Shown: positions 1 to 14,100, numbered from the stretch's first letter. The stretch: DNA of 64,000 bases from Callorhinus ursinus (GCF_003265705.1 NW_020312935.1:7038245-7102244), one strand, 5' to 3'. The notes: generated from the letters alone by a model not told the origin. Made by a program: numbers and translations.

Positions 1-23
1 GACTGTGCCACCCAGGCGCCCCA
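1..23 (-). mobile_element. Can-SINE, cut by window start
   Basis: Only the reversed tRNA-like end remains (gactgtgccacccaggcgcc). Confidence 0.85.
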
Positions 24-80
24 TAGCATCTCAGCTATTTTTAAGATAAAGTTTGTGTTCTCCATCAAAAAATTCTTGCA

Positions 81-186
81 CGGATACCTGGCTGGCTCAG
101 TCGGTGGAGTGTGCGACTCTTGATCTCAGGGCTGTGTGCTCGAGCCCCACGTTGGGTGTGGAGATTACTTAAAAATAAAATCTTTA
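81..186 (+). mobile_element. Can-SINE, short form
   Basis: tRNA-like head (acctggctggctcag) and tail aataaaatcttta, lacking the CT-rich body. Confidence 0.85.
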
Positions 187-389
187 AGGGCACCTGGGTG
201 GCTCAGATGGTTGGAAGTCTGCCTTCGGCTTGGGTCATGATCCCGGGGTCCTGGGATCGAGTCCTGCATTGGGCTCCTTGCTCCTTGGGAGCCTGCTTCT
301 CCCTCTGCTTCTCTCTCTCTCTCCCTCTGTCTCTCATGAATAGATGAATAAAATCTTAAAAAAAATAAAATAAAATCTTAAAAAAAAAA
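187..389 (+). mobile_element. Can-SINE
   Basis: Complete head, CT-rich body and two A-rich tails, directly abutting the tail of the preceding SINE. It probably inserted into that tail. Confidence 0.95.
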
Positions 390-504
390 TTGCCCACAGA
401 GTTGACAGCATAGGAGAACCTCATAAACCTCCTCCCACTTCCAGACCTCCTCCAACCAAAATGTGAGTGGTAGAAGGCCTATCTGACAGAGGTGGCTGCC
501 GGGA

Positions 505-715
505 AGGTTAAGACCAGGGGCTTTGAGTCAGATCTGTGTTCAAATGCAGGGTGGCTCTTAAGGGCTGTGTGGGACCCTGGGCAGGTCACTTAGAGCCCCA
601 TGTTGAAGGCTACCATTGGTAAAGTGGAGATGATAGTATTTTACAGGCTTGTTTTAAGAATGAAATGAGACCATGTGTATAAGGGACCTCAAGCCAGTGT
701 GCGCTGCCGCCAGTC
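505..715 (+). repeat. MIR
   Basis: MIR core order: a gagtcagatctgtgttcaaat head, gaccctgggcaggtcactta, then a degenerate ggtaaagtggagatgatagta. Confidence 0.7.
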
Positions 716-3246
716 CGAGAGATGTTAGTATTACCGCAAGCGAGGGGCCCTTGTTTCCTATCAACCACATGTTTCCCCTGCAGACTTCTGCCAAGTTTGA
801 CTTCACTCCCCTGATTCAGTCTTATCTACTGATTTGACTATAAATCTGTTAAAAGACCTCATTCTGCATCTTAATAACTAATTCATACTGGTCTCTATCC
901 CCAGAAATACCTCTTTAGTGAGCATTCTGGAATTCTGATTCTTCTAATTTAAACGTGAAGGGCTTCCTACTTGTTGATTACCACATTATTGGGTCATATT
1001 GAAGTGCATCTTTTTCACTCGAAAGTTCACATATGTCTTTTTCTTCTGGACGGCGTTGGGTGGGGCAAACGCCTGGCTGATGTCACTTGAGAACATTTTC
1101 AGTCCTTTGGGATCTTTTCCAGGATTTGCACCCTTTCAGAGCAGATGAAGGTGTATGCTTATTCAACAGAAGAATGCATGAGTACATGAACTTGAGGAAG
1201 TGGTACTTACTGAGGGGAGCTCAGGTCATCTGTTCTCCAGGAGGGGAGAAAAAGTGAGTTCTTCAGGGCTGGACACAGCTCATTGAGTCACTATTATAGA
1301 GGGCTGGCCTTGACTCTGCTGTGTTTCTCTAACAAGGTGGTGGGAATATTTTGTCCTCAGTAGAACCAACTAATGAGTGAAATGGGGTGTGATTGGTATA
1401 GAATTAGAAAAGTGGTCATTTCATGAGTGTATGTTGACACAAAAATAATCATGGAAAATGGTAAATAAGGAGGAAGATGCGAAGTATATATTTTATACAA
1501 GCATTATTTGATGCAAGCAGAAAGCTTCTGTTAGCTCTGGGTTTGCTTGTTTTTGATGAATCTATGGGATTTATCCTGTGACACTTGTTTTTCTCTGTGT
1601 ATTAGGGGCTCATACACCTTTGTGCCCCACCTGTGTTTACTTTAGTTAGTGCCCCAGGCCTCCTCCCTCACCCCAGCCCTCCCCCTCCATTCCCTGCCTG
1701 CCACTGAAAGCTGCTAGGGGCGCCCGGTCTCCTTAGCCAGCACTCCGAGTCCGTCACGGACTGCTTGGCCGAACTTCCTAACAAGGAGGGAGGTCTGCAC
1801 TTGTGTTCTCTGCTTCCCTCCTCCTCATTTCTCTTTTCTCACCTCTTACTGTCAAATACAGCTCACTCGGAAAAATTCATTAAAATGTACAGTTGAACAA
1901 AGAATGGTAAAGATTGTGGAGCCACCCGTCTGGGTCGAGAGATAAACTTGACATCCTTGAAAGTCCTCTGGTTGGGATCACTGGGGCCTCCATGTTCCTG
2001 GATCCCCTGGTTCTTCCTCAGTTCTCCCCCGCCCCACCCCCACCGAATGGTGTGAGCAGAACTGCCATGGAATGTTCTGTCCCTCCTGCTGTACTCCTCA
2101 GTCTGCCTCCCGTGATACCACACTGTCCTGGCTGTTCTTCTTCCTCCTTGGTGCTCCTCAGTGCCTCAGTGGCCCCTGCTCACCCCACAGACCTTCACAA
2201 TCAAGAACCCAGGTTGGGTGTTGAGTGGGGACAGTCTGAGTCACCCAGAGGGGCCACCTGCAGAGCCGCAAGGCCTTGGCCATGACTCATGGTATAGTGT
2301 TTCCTGACACCACTTTTCACACCAAATTATGTCTTTTTTTTCCTGACACCGCATCTGTGTAGTTTTTCCACACCAAGCAGTTCTCCAATTCTCTGACACC
2401 AACGAGGTGTTGAAAAATTCAGCTCCGTTCTGACACTAACTCTTAAAGTTGGCACAGACCCCCACGGAGAAGGGCTTAGTCCCATGAGACTGCCCCTGCT
2501 TCAGACATCTGCCACAAACGGGGCTCCCACGTGACCTGCACCAACTGCAGATTTGCCTCCTCAGGTTCATAATTCTCTAGAGCAACTTACAGAATTTGGG
2601 AAGAGTGCTTTACCTGTGCTTATTGGTTTGCTGTAAAGGATGCAACTCAGGAACAGGCAGATGGAAGAGATGCGTATATGAGTGTAGGGCGGGATCCAGA
2701 AGAGTTTCAACGTGCTGGAGCCTCTGTCCTCACGGAGTTGGGGTACAGCACCCTCCCAGCATAGGTATATGGTCACCAGCTTGGGAGCTCCCTGAACACC
2801 GTCCTTCGGGGGTTTTCATGGAGATTTCATTACGTAGGCATGATTGAATTAAAATCATTGGCCGTTTGGACGTTGAAGTCAATCCTTAGCCCCTCTCCCC
2901 TCCGTGGAGGTTGGTGGGGGTGGGGCTGAAAGTTCCAACCTTCTAACAGCCTGGTTGGGTTTTTCTGGTAACCAGCTCCCATCCTGAAACTGAAATCCAG
3001 GGGCTCCCCAGAGTCACCTCATTACTATAAGCTCAGGAATGGTTGAGAGGGGCTCCTTATGAATCACAAAAGACACTCACTCAGGAAATGCCAAGGAACT
3101 GGGGACAAAGACCAAATACATATTTTCTATCATACCGTACTCATCTTTTCCAGAACTCCATTTCCTTACCCATAAAAGTAGAACAAACTAACGCGTCTCC
3201 TACTTTATACGTATTTTGGATCATAATTAGGTTAGGATTGGTGATG

Positions 3247-3248
<2 letters not shown>

Positions 3249-3282
<34 letters not shown>
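3249..3282. repeat. CA microsatellite
   Basis: Uninterrupted (AC)17. Confidence 0.97.
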
Positions 3283-3285
<3 letters not shown>

Positions 3286-4604
3286 ACAGGGATTCCACGG
3301 AGGGTATATGCCACTGTCATCAGTATTATGACTGTCCCTGTGGCACTGGGGCCACTTGAGCACAAGTCCGTGCGTGGACTAGTGGCTGTGAACTTCCAGT
3401 CTCAGCCATGTGTGGAGCTGACCCCAGAGTCAGCCACAGACCCCGGTGGTTTGGGAGCGATTGCAGTGAGAGCCTGGGGCTGAGCCTTTTTACAGCTGTC
3501 TCACCTGTGGTCAGCCCAGCAGACGTGTATCAGACACCTACCTGCTTTGTGCTAGGATTTGGGAACCGAAAGCACAGGGCAGGTCAATGCAAGCTGCTTG
3601 CGCTTTGGTAAATGTGCTCCGTAAGATCCAGTTTTGTGTGGGGCCTGGTGGAACCCAGGCAAGGAGGTCGTAGATTCCTCAGGGCAGAAGCCTGGAGTGG
3701 GTGTCAGCAGGGGGGTGTTCATAGAAAAAGCCCGATGCCAGCCGGGCCTTGAAAGATGAGTGGGTGCCCACTGGGTACGGAGTGTGGAAGGGGGGACAGG
3801 GCACATTCCTGGATGGCCCATTCTCTGGGACAGGAGCGGGGTTGGAGACTCGGGGCCTGCTGGGGCTGGGCAGCTGGGAAGATGAGCTGGAGGCGGGGCG
3901 ATGGGGCGATGGGGCAGGCCGTTCTCTTCCCCAGCCCCAGTTGACTGTGTAGTTGCTTCAGGGTACTTCTGGAACAGCTTTTCAAGAGCAGCTAGAAGCT
4001 TCTTTTTTTCTTTCTCTTTTAAGAAGTCAGTTTTTTATGTACAGTCTTCTGGTATTTAAATGTTGGCATGTTCAAATTTATTTTGAATGCTGTGCAAGTC
4101 AAACCCGTCTGGGGGCCAGATACGGCCAGTAGGCCTTGGGTTCACACCCTCTAGGCCACATCCTGTTGACCTGTTATTGGAGTTACAGGGGTTCACCCCT
4201 GTACCTCCCGGTGTGTCCCTGAAGGAGACAGCCGGGAGCTTGTATATGTGAGGGTGGATTTCCTCTTCATCCCCTAGCATAAGGAGGGGCTGCAGCCTTG
4301 GGTGTTCTGGGGGCCAGACCGGAAGCATGAAGTGTGGGGGGTGTGAGACCGCAGGGAGTGGGGACAGCTGGGGCAAACTGGAAAGCATGTGGCTGATAGA
4401 GTACACGTCCCAGTACAAGCATTAAAAAAGATTAATCACCGTTGTTGACTACAAACCCCCAAAGCCCAGTCAGAGGGCGTGTCTTTGTTCCCCCTAACGT
4501 GAAGGATGAACCTACAGGCCTTGGTTTTTGTTTCATGGACACAGAACTCAAGTAGTTGATGCTGACCAAAACCTGCAGTATTCCACTTTTAAGCCTTTTA
4601 GTTT

Positions 4605-4791
4605 TTATTTTTTTAGAAAGATTTTATTTATTTGACAGAGACAGAGAGGGAACACAGGCAGGGGGAGTGGGAGAGGGAGAAGCAGGTTTCCTGCGGAGCA
4701 GGGAGCCCGACGTGGGGCTCGATCCCAGGACCCTGGGATCATGACCTGAGCCGAAGGCAGACGCTTAACGACTGAGCCACTCAGGCGCCCC
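4605..4791 (-). mobile_element. Can-SINE
   Basis: Complete, with target duplication tttaagcctt at 4,588 and 4,795. Confidence 0.97.
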
Positions 4792-4879
4792 ACGTTTAAG
4801 CCTTATAAACTGTGCAGAGCAGTGTCTGTTACAGAAAAGCTGGAAGATGCAGATAATAAAAGAAAAAAATAAAATCATG

Positions 4880-5355
4880 TGATGATCCAAGACCAGTGAA
4901 AACATATGTCTACCCAAAAGCTTGTAAGTTCATAGTAGGGTTATTCAAAACAACTGGAAAGTAGAAACAACTCAAATGTCCAAAAACTGATGGAAAGGTA
5001 GATAAAATGTGGCGTATCCGTACAGTGGAACACAACATAGTAATAGAAAGGAGTGAAGTGTTGATACATGCTCCAACGTGAGTGATCCTTAGAACTATCA
5101 TCCTGAGTGGAAGAAGCCAGTCACAAAAGACCACATATTATATAATTCTGCTTTATATCAAGTGTCCAGAATAGGAAGATCCAGAGAGCCATAAAGCAGG
5201 TTAGTAGTGGTTGCCTAGGATTAAGGGAGGGATGAAGAATTACCTGCTAATGGAGTGCCGAAAATGTTCTAAAATTAGATTGTGGTGATTGAACTGTACA
5301 TTTTAATTGGGCATATTATATGGCGTATGAGTTATATCTCACTAAAGCCGTTAAA
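4880..5355 (+). mobile_element. Sense L1 3' segment
   Basis: Shows the usual order of an old L1 3' end: aacaactcaaatgtccaaaa, then gtggaacacaacatagtaat, then agaagccagtcacaaaagac, then gtggttgcctaggattaagg. Confidence 0.75.
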
Positions 5356-5514
5356 AAGTCACACGTGATACAACCCATCAGGGTAACCACTTGTATTACT
5401 TGGTATAACAACCTTCTAGACCATGTAAACTAGCTGTTCCATAGGCATGTATGTTGTGATGAGTGAGGGGGGAAGAACGGAACCATCAGAATCATGCTTT
5501 CTCCCTTAAACTAT

Positions 5515-5706
5515 TTTTTTTTAAAGATTTTATTTATTTATTTGACAGAGACACAGCGAGAGAGGGAACACAAGCAGGGGGAGTGGGAGAGGGAGAAGCA
5601 GGCTTCCCACGGAGCAGGGAACCCGATGCGGGGCTCAAACCCAGGACCCTGGGATCATGACCTGAGCCGAAGGCAGACGCTTAATGACTGAGCCACCCGG
5701 CGCCCC
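5515..5706 (-). mobile_element. Can-SINE
   Basis: Complete, flanked by cttaaactatttt (5,505 and 5,710). Confidence 0.97.
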
Positions 5707-6544
5707 TCACTTAAACTATTTTAAGTATATTCCATGTTAAATGTACAACTATATCATTATTTTTAATGACTGCATAGTGTTCCACTGTGGTGATACCATT
5801 TTATTTCACAAATCCCCTGTTCGTGAGCATTTTGTTTGCTTCCCAATTTTTTTGCTAGTTTAAGTTCTATGATGAACATCCTTACACTGAGACCTTTCTG
5901 CACTAGTATGGTATTTAAGATGAATTTCCAAATGTGGAAATCATAGACAAACAACATGAACCTCTTTGATGCGTACAGGCCCTTGACTGCATTTATATTT
6001 TTACGTAGTCACCCCGAATGTATATACAGTTTTGTTTGATATCTGGCCTCAGCACTGAATCATAAAACGTTCCCCCCACTTCTGAATAGTTTTTGGTTCA
6101 GAAAGTATGTTTTATCTTCTTCTTTATTCCTACAGCACCTTACCCAGAACTGAGCATTTTAACTAAACACTTCCTGGTTTGAATTTGTGAAAAATTTGCC
6201 CTTGCTGAACACTGGCCACAGCTAAAAACTGTCCTTCTGGGAGACGTTTCTGGACAGAGTTTTGTAGTCATGGGTACTTGGAGCTCCCCGTGAACCCCCA
6301 CAGAAGCGCACACCAGGAGTGTGTTGGGGTTCCTGCTGCACAGGCTCAGCACCTTCGTGATGAGAACATTGCTTTTTTTGCATCTTATAGAAAGAGGAGA
6401 TGGCTCTTGAGGACCCCCACCTGGTGCTGATGCACGGTCCGCCTGGCACTTCAACAGTTTAGCATGTTCTGTGGGTTCTGCTTCTCTGTAGAGATTATAG
6501 AGGGACTCTGGTATGACCCAGGCTGTCAGGGACCCGTTGTCACA

Positions 6545-6745
6545 CTAGTAATAACAGAAGCATCAGTAAATGTGCAGGGAGCCCTAGCTGGGAGCCAGGC
6601 GCAGGGCTTGGCTCTTCATGTGCGTGGCTCCCTGGGGCCCTAGAAGAACTCCATGAGGCGGGGGTACTGTTCCCATGTGACACCCAAGAAGTGAAGTGGC
6701 TTGTCCTGGAGTCATGGTTGGTTAGGCCCCAGTCAGGCTGTGACA
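6545..6745 (-). repeat. MIR
   Basis: Reverse MIR-like order with ccatgtgacacccaagaagt and tggttaggccccagtcaggc. Degenerate. Confidence 0.5.
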
Positions 6746-7386
6746 CTTAATCACTGTTCTTACGTTCCTCTCAACAACTATGACCGGAGTTAAATCTGTG
6801 AAGCATTGGATATGTAACCTCATTTGCTTTTCAGAAAGCTTAGGAGAAAATCCTCTAGGTTTTAGCCACATAGAGCCTTGAATAAGAAAGAGCATGAGGT
6901 CTGGCTAAGGGTGTGGTCTAGGCCTGAAAACAGTGCACTCATCATGTCACAAGTGAATGAGGGGATGTTGGAGGGGATTTCACCAGTTTCAGTACGTTCT
7001 GGACTCCTGGAGAGTGTTGTCCATGCAAATGAAAGGTGATTCGAATGTATTTTTAAAACATGACAATAGAATTCTAAACAGTAATTAACGGGCATGTCCT
7101 TGAGGGGTTAGCCAGTTTGGGTTTCTATAATAATTCATTAAGAAATGACAGCGTGGTTGATTAAAATGTGAATTTTGCCGTGGTGATATATCAGGTGATA
7201 CACGTCATACGCTGGTACCATCTTTGCCTTCCTTCATGGGTCCAAAACCCCTGGGCCATCAGGACTGAAATACCGAACCATCAGAGAGGCTGGATATTGT
7301 GCTCCTTATTTTGGGAAAATCCTTCAACTGCTTTTAGGGCAAAGCATGAAATAATTCTTTTCAAGTGACTTTATCTTTTTTTTTAG

Positions 7387-7554
<168 letters not shown>

Positions 7555-7756
7555 TAGCATGTGTCCTGCTCATTCTGCTTGAACTTTTTCTTTGCTGATG
7601 ATGTTGTTACTGAGCCAGGGAGGTCCTGCTTCCTTCAGTGGTGTGGTTCTCAAAGGGTGGTCCCCAGAAGACCAGCCTTCGCATCACCAAGGAACTTTTT
7701 AGAAATCCCATTCCCAGGCTCCCCCAGAGCTACTGAATCAGAAATGCCCCCTCCCC

Positions 7757-7961
7757 CTTTAAAGATTTATTTATCTATTTGAGAGAGAGAGAGAGAGAGA
7801 GCACTGTGGGGAGGGCCAGAGGGAGAGGGAGAGAGAGGCCCAAGCAGACTCCGTGCTGAGCGCAGAGCCTGATTCGGGGCTCGATCTCACGATCCTAAGA
7901 TCCTGACCTGAGCCAAAAACCAAGAATGGGAAGCTCAACCGACTGTGCCACCCAGGAGCCC
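7757..7961 (-). mobile_element. Can-SINE in CMTM4 intron
   Basis: Older copy (aaaaaccaagaatgggaagc variant) with flanks ctgaatcagaaat at 7,733 and 7,962. It is the last Can-SINE before the desert. Confidence 0.95.
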
Positions 7962-8585
7962 CTGAATCAGAAATATGTTTTAACAAGCCTTCCAGGTGAT
8001 TCAGGTGCACACTCCAATTTGAGAATCGCTCCTTTAGTCTGTTCCTAACAGAGCCCTGGATGTCTGTTAGTGATGTTGCTTTTATGAGCCTTATCTGCCA
8101 GTGTGGGAATCTTAATGAAGGAGAGGGCAGTGTTGACACCATTTAGCAGCCAGATGACATTTTTTTGCTTTTCAAGGTAGAATGCCTTTGGGGGTAGGGT
8201 GGGAACCAGATCATGTAAGACTTTGATTCTCTGTGCTTTGCATTTCTGTATTGTTCTCTATTTATAATGAATATGCAGCACTTTTGCAGTGGTGAAGGGC
8301 AGTTTATAAAGGTTTGTAAAAAAACAGGAAACCAGCTCTTCTCCCAAGTGTCACTCAGTAGGTTGATCTGTCTTTAGCAAATCATTAAAATTCTGCTGCT
8401 GCTTACCTCAGAGCTGCCCATGGGCGAGGCAAGCTGGGCAGCAGGTGGAGGCTTGGGGGCTTTGATTTGGAATGTCAGGCATTGTGGCTTGATGAGCACC
8501 CCACACATGAGACCCTCATTTTCTATTTGGTATTTTGGCTACATGGTACTTTCTTATCTGGGACCATGAGAAAGAGGTACTTCTG

Positions 8586-8586
8586 T

Positions 8587-8617
<31 letters not shown>
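8586..8617. repeat. TG microsatellite in CMTM4 intron
   Basis: About 15-16 GT/TG units ending before ttaatagatcc. Confidence 0.97.
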
Positions 8618-8619
<2 letters not shown>

Positions 8620-8850
8620 AATAGATCCAGAATACTTGAAGAGAAACCTTAGGCTGTTTTCAGGTCAGGCAGGACTTTATGGGAGTCATGTTTAACTACG
8701 CACTTGGCCACAGTCCGACAGCCAGATATCAGTGGGTCCGGGCGTTGTGGGTACAGCTCGGGTCGACGGGAGCTGCTCGGGGCAGGTCCCGCCCAGACAC
8801 CCTGTCGAAGGCTGACGTGTCTGAGGAGTAACCGTGCCTGTGTTTTGTAG

Positions 8851-9015
<165 letters not shown>

Positions 9016-10749
9016 GCCCACCTGCCGGAGCCCTCCCCCCTCTCATCCTTGTGCCCTTCCTTTCAACCAAGTTTTCTTTCCCTCGTCACGTCAAATTTTC
9101 CTGTGATTAAGCTGAATTTTGTCCTCTTTGGTAGAAGTTCCTTCTGGGAAACGGTTTTCAGAGTGGCCCTGTCGGTGGGTCTGCGAGGCGGGGAGCCCCA
9201 TACCCAGCTGTTGAGACAGAGGCGGGAGAGAGGGGCCTCACAGGCTGCCATGTCTCTTCAAGGTCCTCACTGTCCCCGAGCATAGGCTTCACATCTGGCT
9301 CTGAGCCACCCTGTCATAGGTTTTTGTGACAAGTCAAGACTTTGGATTAATGGGAGCTGCTAGGAGGGGTAAAAAATCAAGGCATGAAGGTGCAGGGTTG
9401 GAAGAGTCAGCAGCAATCGCTGGGCAGGCCCCTCGAGGGCCGCAGGGCAGCGCGTGGTCCTGCTACCTGGACCCTCCCCTGCTCCTCGTCTTCCATCCCT
9501 GGGCCGTCGAGACGGCCAGCACAGGCCCGGAACACCGCGGGAGACGCTGAGGGCTTGGCCACGGGTGTGCTGGTGGAGCTGTTTGCCGGGTCTGGACTCT
9601 ACGGGGATGGGAAGAGCAGGCACAGCTCGGCAGGCCTGCTGCCCTGCGGGAAGGTCGCCCCTCGTTTCCTGCCCTGCTGAGAAATCACTCGATTGTTCCT
9701 CCAGTGCGTCACCTCCCCGACTCCCACGTCCCCTCCTCCAGGAATATGGGAGCATCTTGTTTTCCAGTTTGCTCCCCACCCTTACTACTTGGAGGCTGAA
9801 TTGCAGACTTCCTGCAATTTTACCTTCTCAGGTAAAAGTCACACATAAAAAAATACAATCCATTCCAGCAGCTAGAATGCTTGCCCGTTTGCTGGCTTCA
9901 TGGACCACAGGTGGGGACCCACCTCTGTTTTAGGGACGTGTGCTCATTTTTGAATGCCTGAGGACAGTTGTAAAGTGATTCTGAGTAGGTTGGTGTAGGA
10001 TTTGAAAATACTTGAATCTCCACCACGACACACCCTTTCTCTGCTGTTCAGAAGGCACAGGCTGTAGCTTTTGTGCCTCAGGGTCCGCGCTATGGACGCT
10101 GATCTCGGAAGTTGTTGGGAAAAATTCTAGTTACGTCAGGTTTCAGATGGATTCTTGAGAAAGTGAAGGTTATGTGGTGAGCGTGTTCAACGAGCCCCTC
10201 TGATGCTGTAGTGTTTTTTGTCCTTTGCATTTTTCCTGTTGGAGACTAATTGTATCTTTCACGGAAAAATGGTTCTACCTTGTCGGGTTTTCCCTCTCTG
10301 AACTGTTGTTAATGTTTACAAAGCTCCTTCCCGCTCTACTAGTCTGCGTTTAGCCATCCCCCCGGGAGGAGACCCGTCCTGCTCGGGGGACGAGTGTGCA
10401 GCCCGGGGAGAGCCCCCGGGACCTCGCCTAGCAGTGGTGGAGGGCGCCGTGTAAGAGGGGAGCAAACGTGAGTGTGCCGGGCGGTGGGGGGGCACAGCGC
10501 ATGTAAGAAGGCGTCCAGCGCATCTGATTTCCCAGTGCAGGTCCCCCTGCTTGGCCTGCGATTCCACGGCTGAAGGGTCGGGGCGAGGGGTGAGCCCCCT
10601 GGACCGGCCGCCCGGTACGATCCGAATTCTGTGGCTCCTTTCCGGGGCAGCGGCCCGGGTCACACGTGCGAGCTCCTCGTCCACATCCGGGGTGGCGGGC
10701 TGCCCGTGCAGACCCCCTGCTCGCACGCGGGTCCGATCGAACCCCCTGC

Positions 10750-10751
<2 letters not shown>

Positions 10752-10793
<42 letters not shown>
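10752..10793. repeat. TG microsatellite in CMTM4 3' UTR candidate
   Basis: About 21 TG units directly after a GC-rich patch. Confidence 0.97.
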
Positions 10794-10794
<1 letters not shown>

Positions 10795-11070
10795 GTGAGG
10801 CCACGCCAATCGTGCGTCGCAGACTTTGAACTTAGTAGATGTAGTGACTTTGGAGGCGATTATGACATCTGGATTTTATCTGTTCATTTTGTGTATTTAT
10901 TTTGCATTTGTTGAGTGTGTCTGCATCATCAACAATGGGCTCATCTCCCTCTGAGAGTTCCAGTTAGAAACAGGGTCACAAAGACTCAGCCTTGCATTCA
11001 GCGGGGCCCACTTGGAAGGACCACCCTGAACTTTATCAGAAATCTGTTGGGAATCATGTTACTTGGCCTC

Positions 11071-11160
11071 AATAAAAAGCCGCCTTTGAAGTGAGATCGA
11101 AAAAAAGAATACCACTCAGGCAGGATCGTTGCCCAAGTTTTCCCAAGTCACTGCAATAAA
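11071..11160 (+). terminator. CMTM4: Proximal poly(A) signals, CMTM4 candidate
   Basis: Two canonical AATAAA hexamers (11,071 and 11,155) lie about 2.1 kb downstream of the CMTM4 stop, with a GTT/GGT-containing stretch after the second. They would give a short 3' UTR isoform. Use is not proven. Confidence 0.4.
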
Positions 11161-14100
11161 ACCAGTTTATCATCCGGTGAAAAAGGGCCTATTGGTCTCC
11201 TGAGGATGTGTTGAAAGCTGCAAGAAAGGTTCTGAAGCCCATCGAAACTGTAAATGCTTACAGGTGATAAAAAGTGATGGTACCTTGTGCCACAGAGGGA
11301 CTTACAGTCAATTTGCATCGTAGTGTAGAATCTTTGGAATTATTTATGTCCCTGTAACTATTTAATATCCTTTGTGCCATGAGGCTCCCCCATGGTTTTT
11401 GTAAATATATTTCTTAATATTTAATTAGCTCCCAGGACAACCAGCAGTGGCCAGGCCCACTCTTGGCTCTCTAACCCAGGTGACCCGGTGACGCTCGTGT
11501 GGCGTGAGCCCTCGTGGAGGGAATTTGGCTGTCTAGGGCGAGTGTGACGATGCTTGCATTTTCCTTGTGTTGCCTCTGTGTACAAACAGGACAATCTAGA
11601 TTGGGGGGGGCTTACCAGGACTTTTTTTTTTTCCCCCAAATTGAAGGAAGCCTATTTGTGCATTTAATAGTTCCAATATGGACCACATCCCTATGGTTTG
11701 GGGCATTTTAAGGCTGAGGCAATCTTAGTGTTTCTCAATTTTCTGGTAGGATGATGCTGGCGTTCATAGTGGGTGCCAGACTTGATGGGAACTGCAGTTG
11801 CTGTGTAAATTGGAATTTGTTCCTGGACACTGTGTGGTTGAAACCCACAAACATTTGGTGGAACCTCTGGGGTGGTTTGAGATGGGTGCAAACACTGACG
11901 TCTTCAGAGAAAGTTGATCTTGGCACTGATTTGGTTGATGTGGTATTTTTTTCCCTCTGATTCTCCTGTATCCTCTCGCACTGCTGAAGGCACTGGGGGG
12001 AGAGGTCTTCCCCTTGCAAACAGAGACAGGACAGTCATGGAGGCCCAAAGACACTCATTGGCCTCACAGAAAGCCAGGGAAGGACGAAGGCAGTCACAGA
12101 TTAAAATCTCACCGGAGAAGTTTGATGTATTTTATTTTAGATTTTTACTCTGTGCAGCAACACTTATCCAAGAGAGATGACCTTTGCCTACCAAAAGGCA
12201 GGGATGGAGTAGCCTGTCCAGTCCCAATGCCTCGTCTTCCTCGGCAAGCTGAGCTGAAGTGCCAGTATGGGCAGAGCCCCGCCTGGCCACGCTGAAGCCG
12301 GCAGCGGGGAGAGGGGGAGACCCCAGCCCGGCTCTGAGGGCTCGGCTCTGGGAGGCAGACCCCACCCCCAGCCCTCAGGGCACCGTGACAGTCGCGTGGC
12401 ACGGACGCTCTTGCGTGTGGGTAGGCATGAAGTCAGTCCAATGTGTCGGATGCTTCTGGTGAGAGCTTTTGACTCCGTTGAAAACATGTCTACTCGCTTG
12501 AAGTTTTCAGTTTCATCTGCCTTTCTGTGGAGCTCTCTTAGTGATTGAGACTTTCGTTAAGCCAAAGGCAGTCCCTTGGGGAGAGGAAGCACTTTTGTCT
12601 GCACATGTGTGTGAATTCTTGCACCCAGCAAGCCTGGAATAACGCCTCGGTGTGTCACGTCCTGTGTGGCCCCAGCTCACCTTCTCTTGTAAACATTCAT
12701 GTGATCTTTGGGAAGAAATTCCTCACCCCGCCATGTGTTTAAGAGGTGGACCAAGTTCTAATCTCTGGCTGTGGAAGATTTTCTGTGGGTTCTCAGAACT
12801 GGCCTTAACAGATGAATAGTGTGTGGAGGCAGCGTGTGGCCAGTTCAGTGATTCTGGAAGGCAGTGATGATTTAAGTGGTCCCCATTGTGCCTCCATGTT
12901 CAAAACCAAGCAACCATGAAGTCATCTTGCCACTGCTTGTCATTTTCTCCATATCTTGTTTATAGGAAAATAATGACATTAAACGGGTAGCAAAAGGCAG
13001 GAAAAAAAAAAAAGCACTTTCTAGGCTGAAGGCTACTGCTGATTGATTCTCTCTAGCAAAATAAGAAGTTGCTTCTTGCCCCTGGAACTGCCATTGGTTT
13101 GTGAGGGCCCCAGACGTTTTTTTTAGTTCCTAGTGAACTTTGCAGAACCCGGGGGTTCTGTCTTCAATCTTTCTTACTTTATCAGCACCCACTCTAAGGA
13201 CCAGCTGGGCGACAGGCTGGAGAGGTGGGGGCAGAGGCAGGTCTGGGAGCTGAGAAGAGAGAGGGGCTCAGTACACCCAGACTGTGTCCTGGGGGACCCT
13301 TCATCACACCAAACGTGGTGACTGACCCAGGACATTTTGAAAAAATGTACTTGGTGAACTACCTTCCTGTCCTCTAGCTTTGGGAAAAAATGAGGTCTTG
13401 TGTTCGGAATCAGCCTGAGAACAAAAGCTGGATGTTGGGACCAGTCTGCCTTGGCGCTCTGGATGGGCTCTTGGTGTCTTGTTGAGTCTGGACAGGGTGA
13501 CTCAGATTCTGGTTTGGGTGCCTAGAGAGGATGCAGGCCTAACGCCTGCCTGCCTTGAACTTTGCAAACCTTCCTGGCTTTTTATAAGATCTTGTTTCCT
13601 CTCTTCTCACATATTACTGAGACCATAAGAACTGTCTGGTTGAAAAGGTAATTTGAAATATTTGACCCTGTACATTGCTTTTATTTAGAAACCACCTCTG
13701 ACAGAAAACACCCTCAATATCTGTTAGATCTGGAATTTTCTTCTGAAAATGAATGTTCGAGTTGACTTTTCCTTATACCAGTAAATGGCATTTATACACT
13801 CTTAGGCTTGAAACAGAGGAATGGGTCCTGATGTGTTTTCCCTTCTTTGGTCTAGATTATATTTTTATTCCATTTGGATGTCATTGCTCAACCTTGGGGA
13901 TTTTTTCTCCCCCTTTCTAGTTTTTCTTATTCCATAAACAGTACAGAAAAAAGTTACCTACAAGCCCACTGAGCTTGAATCACTGGCAACTTGCCTAGAG
14001 TAAAATTTAGATTATGGATCCTTTTATAGTGCATCTTTTTCATAGGGTTAGTTTGTTGTCCACATTTTTATGCCAAGACTTTAATTCAGGTGACTTGCTT

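Larger units (their letters stand above)
1..7386 (+). other. CMTM4: CMTM4 intron (3' part)
   Basis: No CMTM4 exon was recognised upstream of 7,387. The region carries a truncated SINE at the window edge, two adjacent sense SINEs, two antisense SINEs, an L1 3' segment near 4.9-5.35 kb, MIR pieces and a CA microsatellite. Confidence 0.8.

Noticed and set aside
4056..4418. 120-codon - strand frame with a repeat-like tract containing gggggccagatacggccagt
   Set aside because: The nucleotide sequence looks like an old interspersed element, but I could not assign the family. The frame has no protein similarity I recognise.
10316..10804. A 162-codon - strand open frame near 10.5 kb
   Set aside because: It depends on the TG repeat (read as a His/Thr run) and a CpG-rich patch. 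No domain or conserved pattern was seen.
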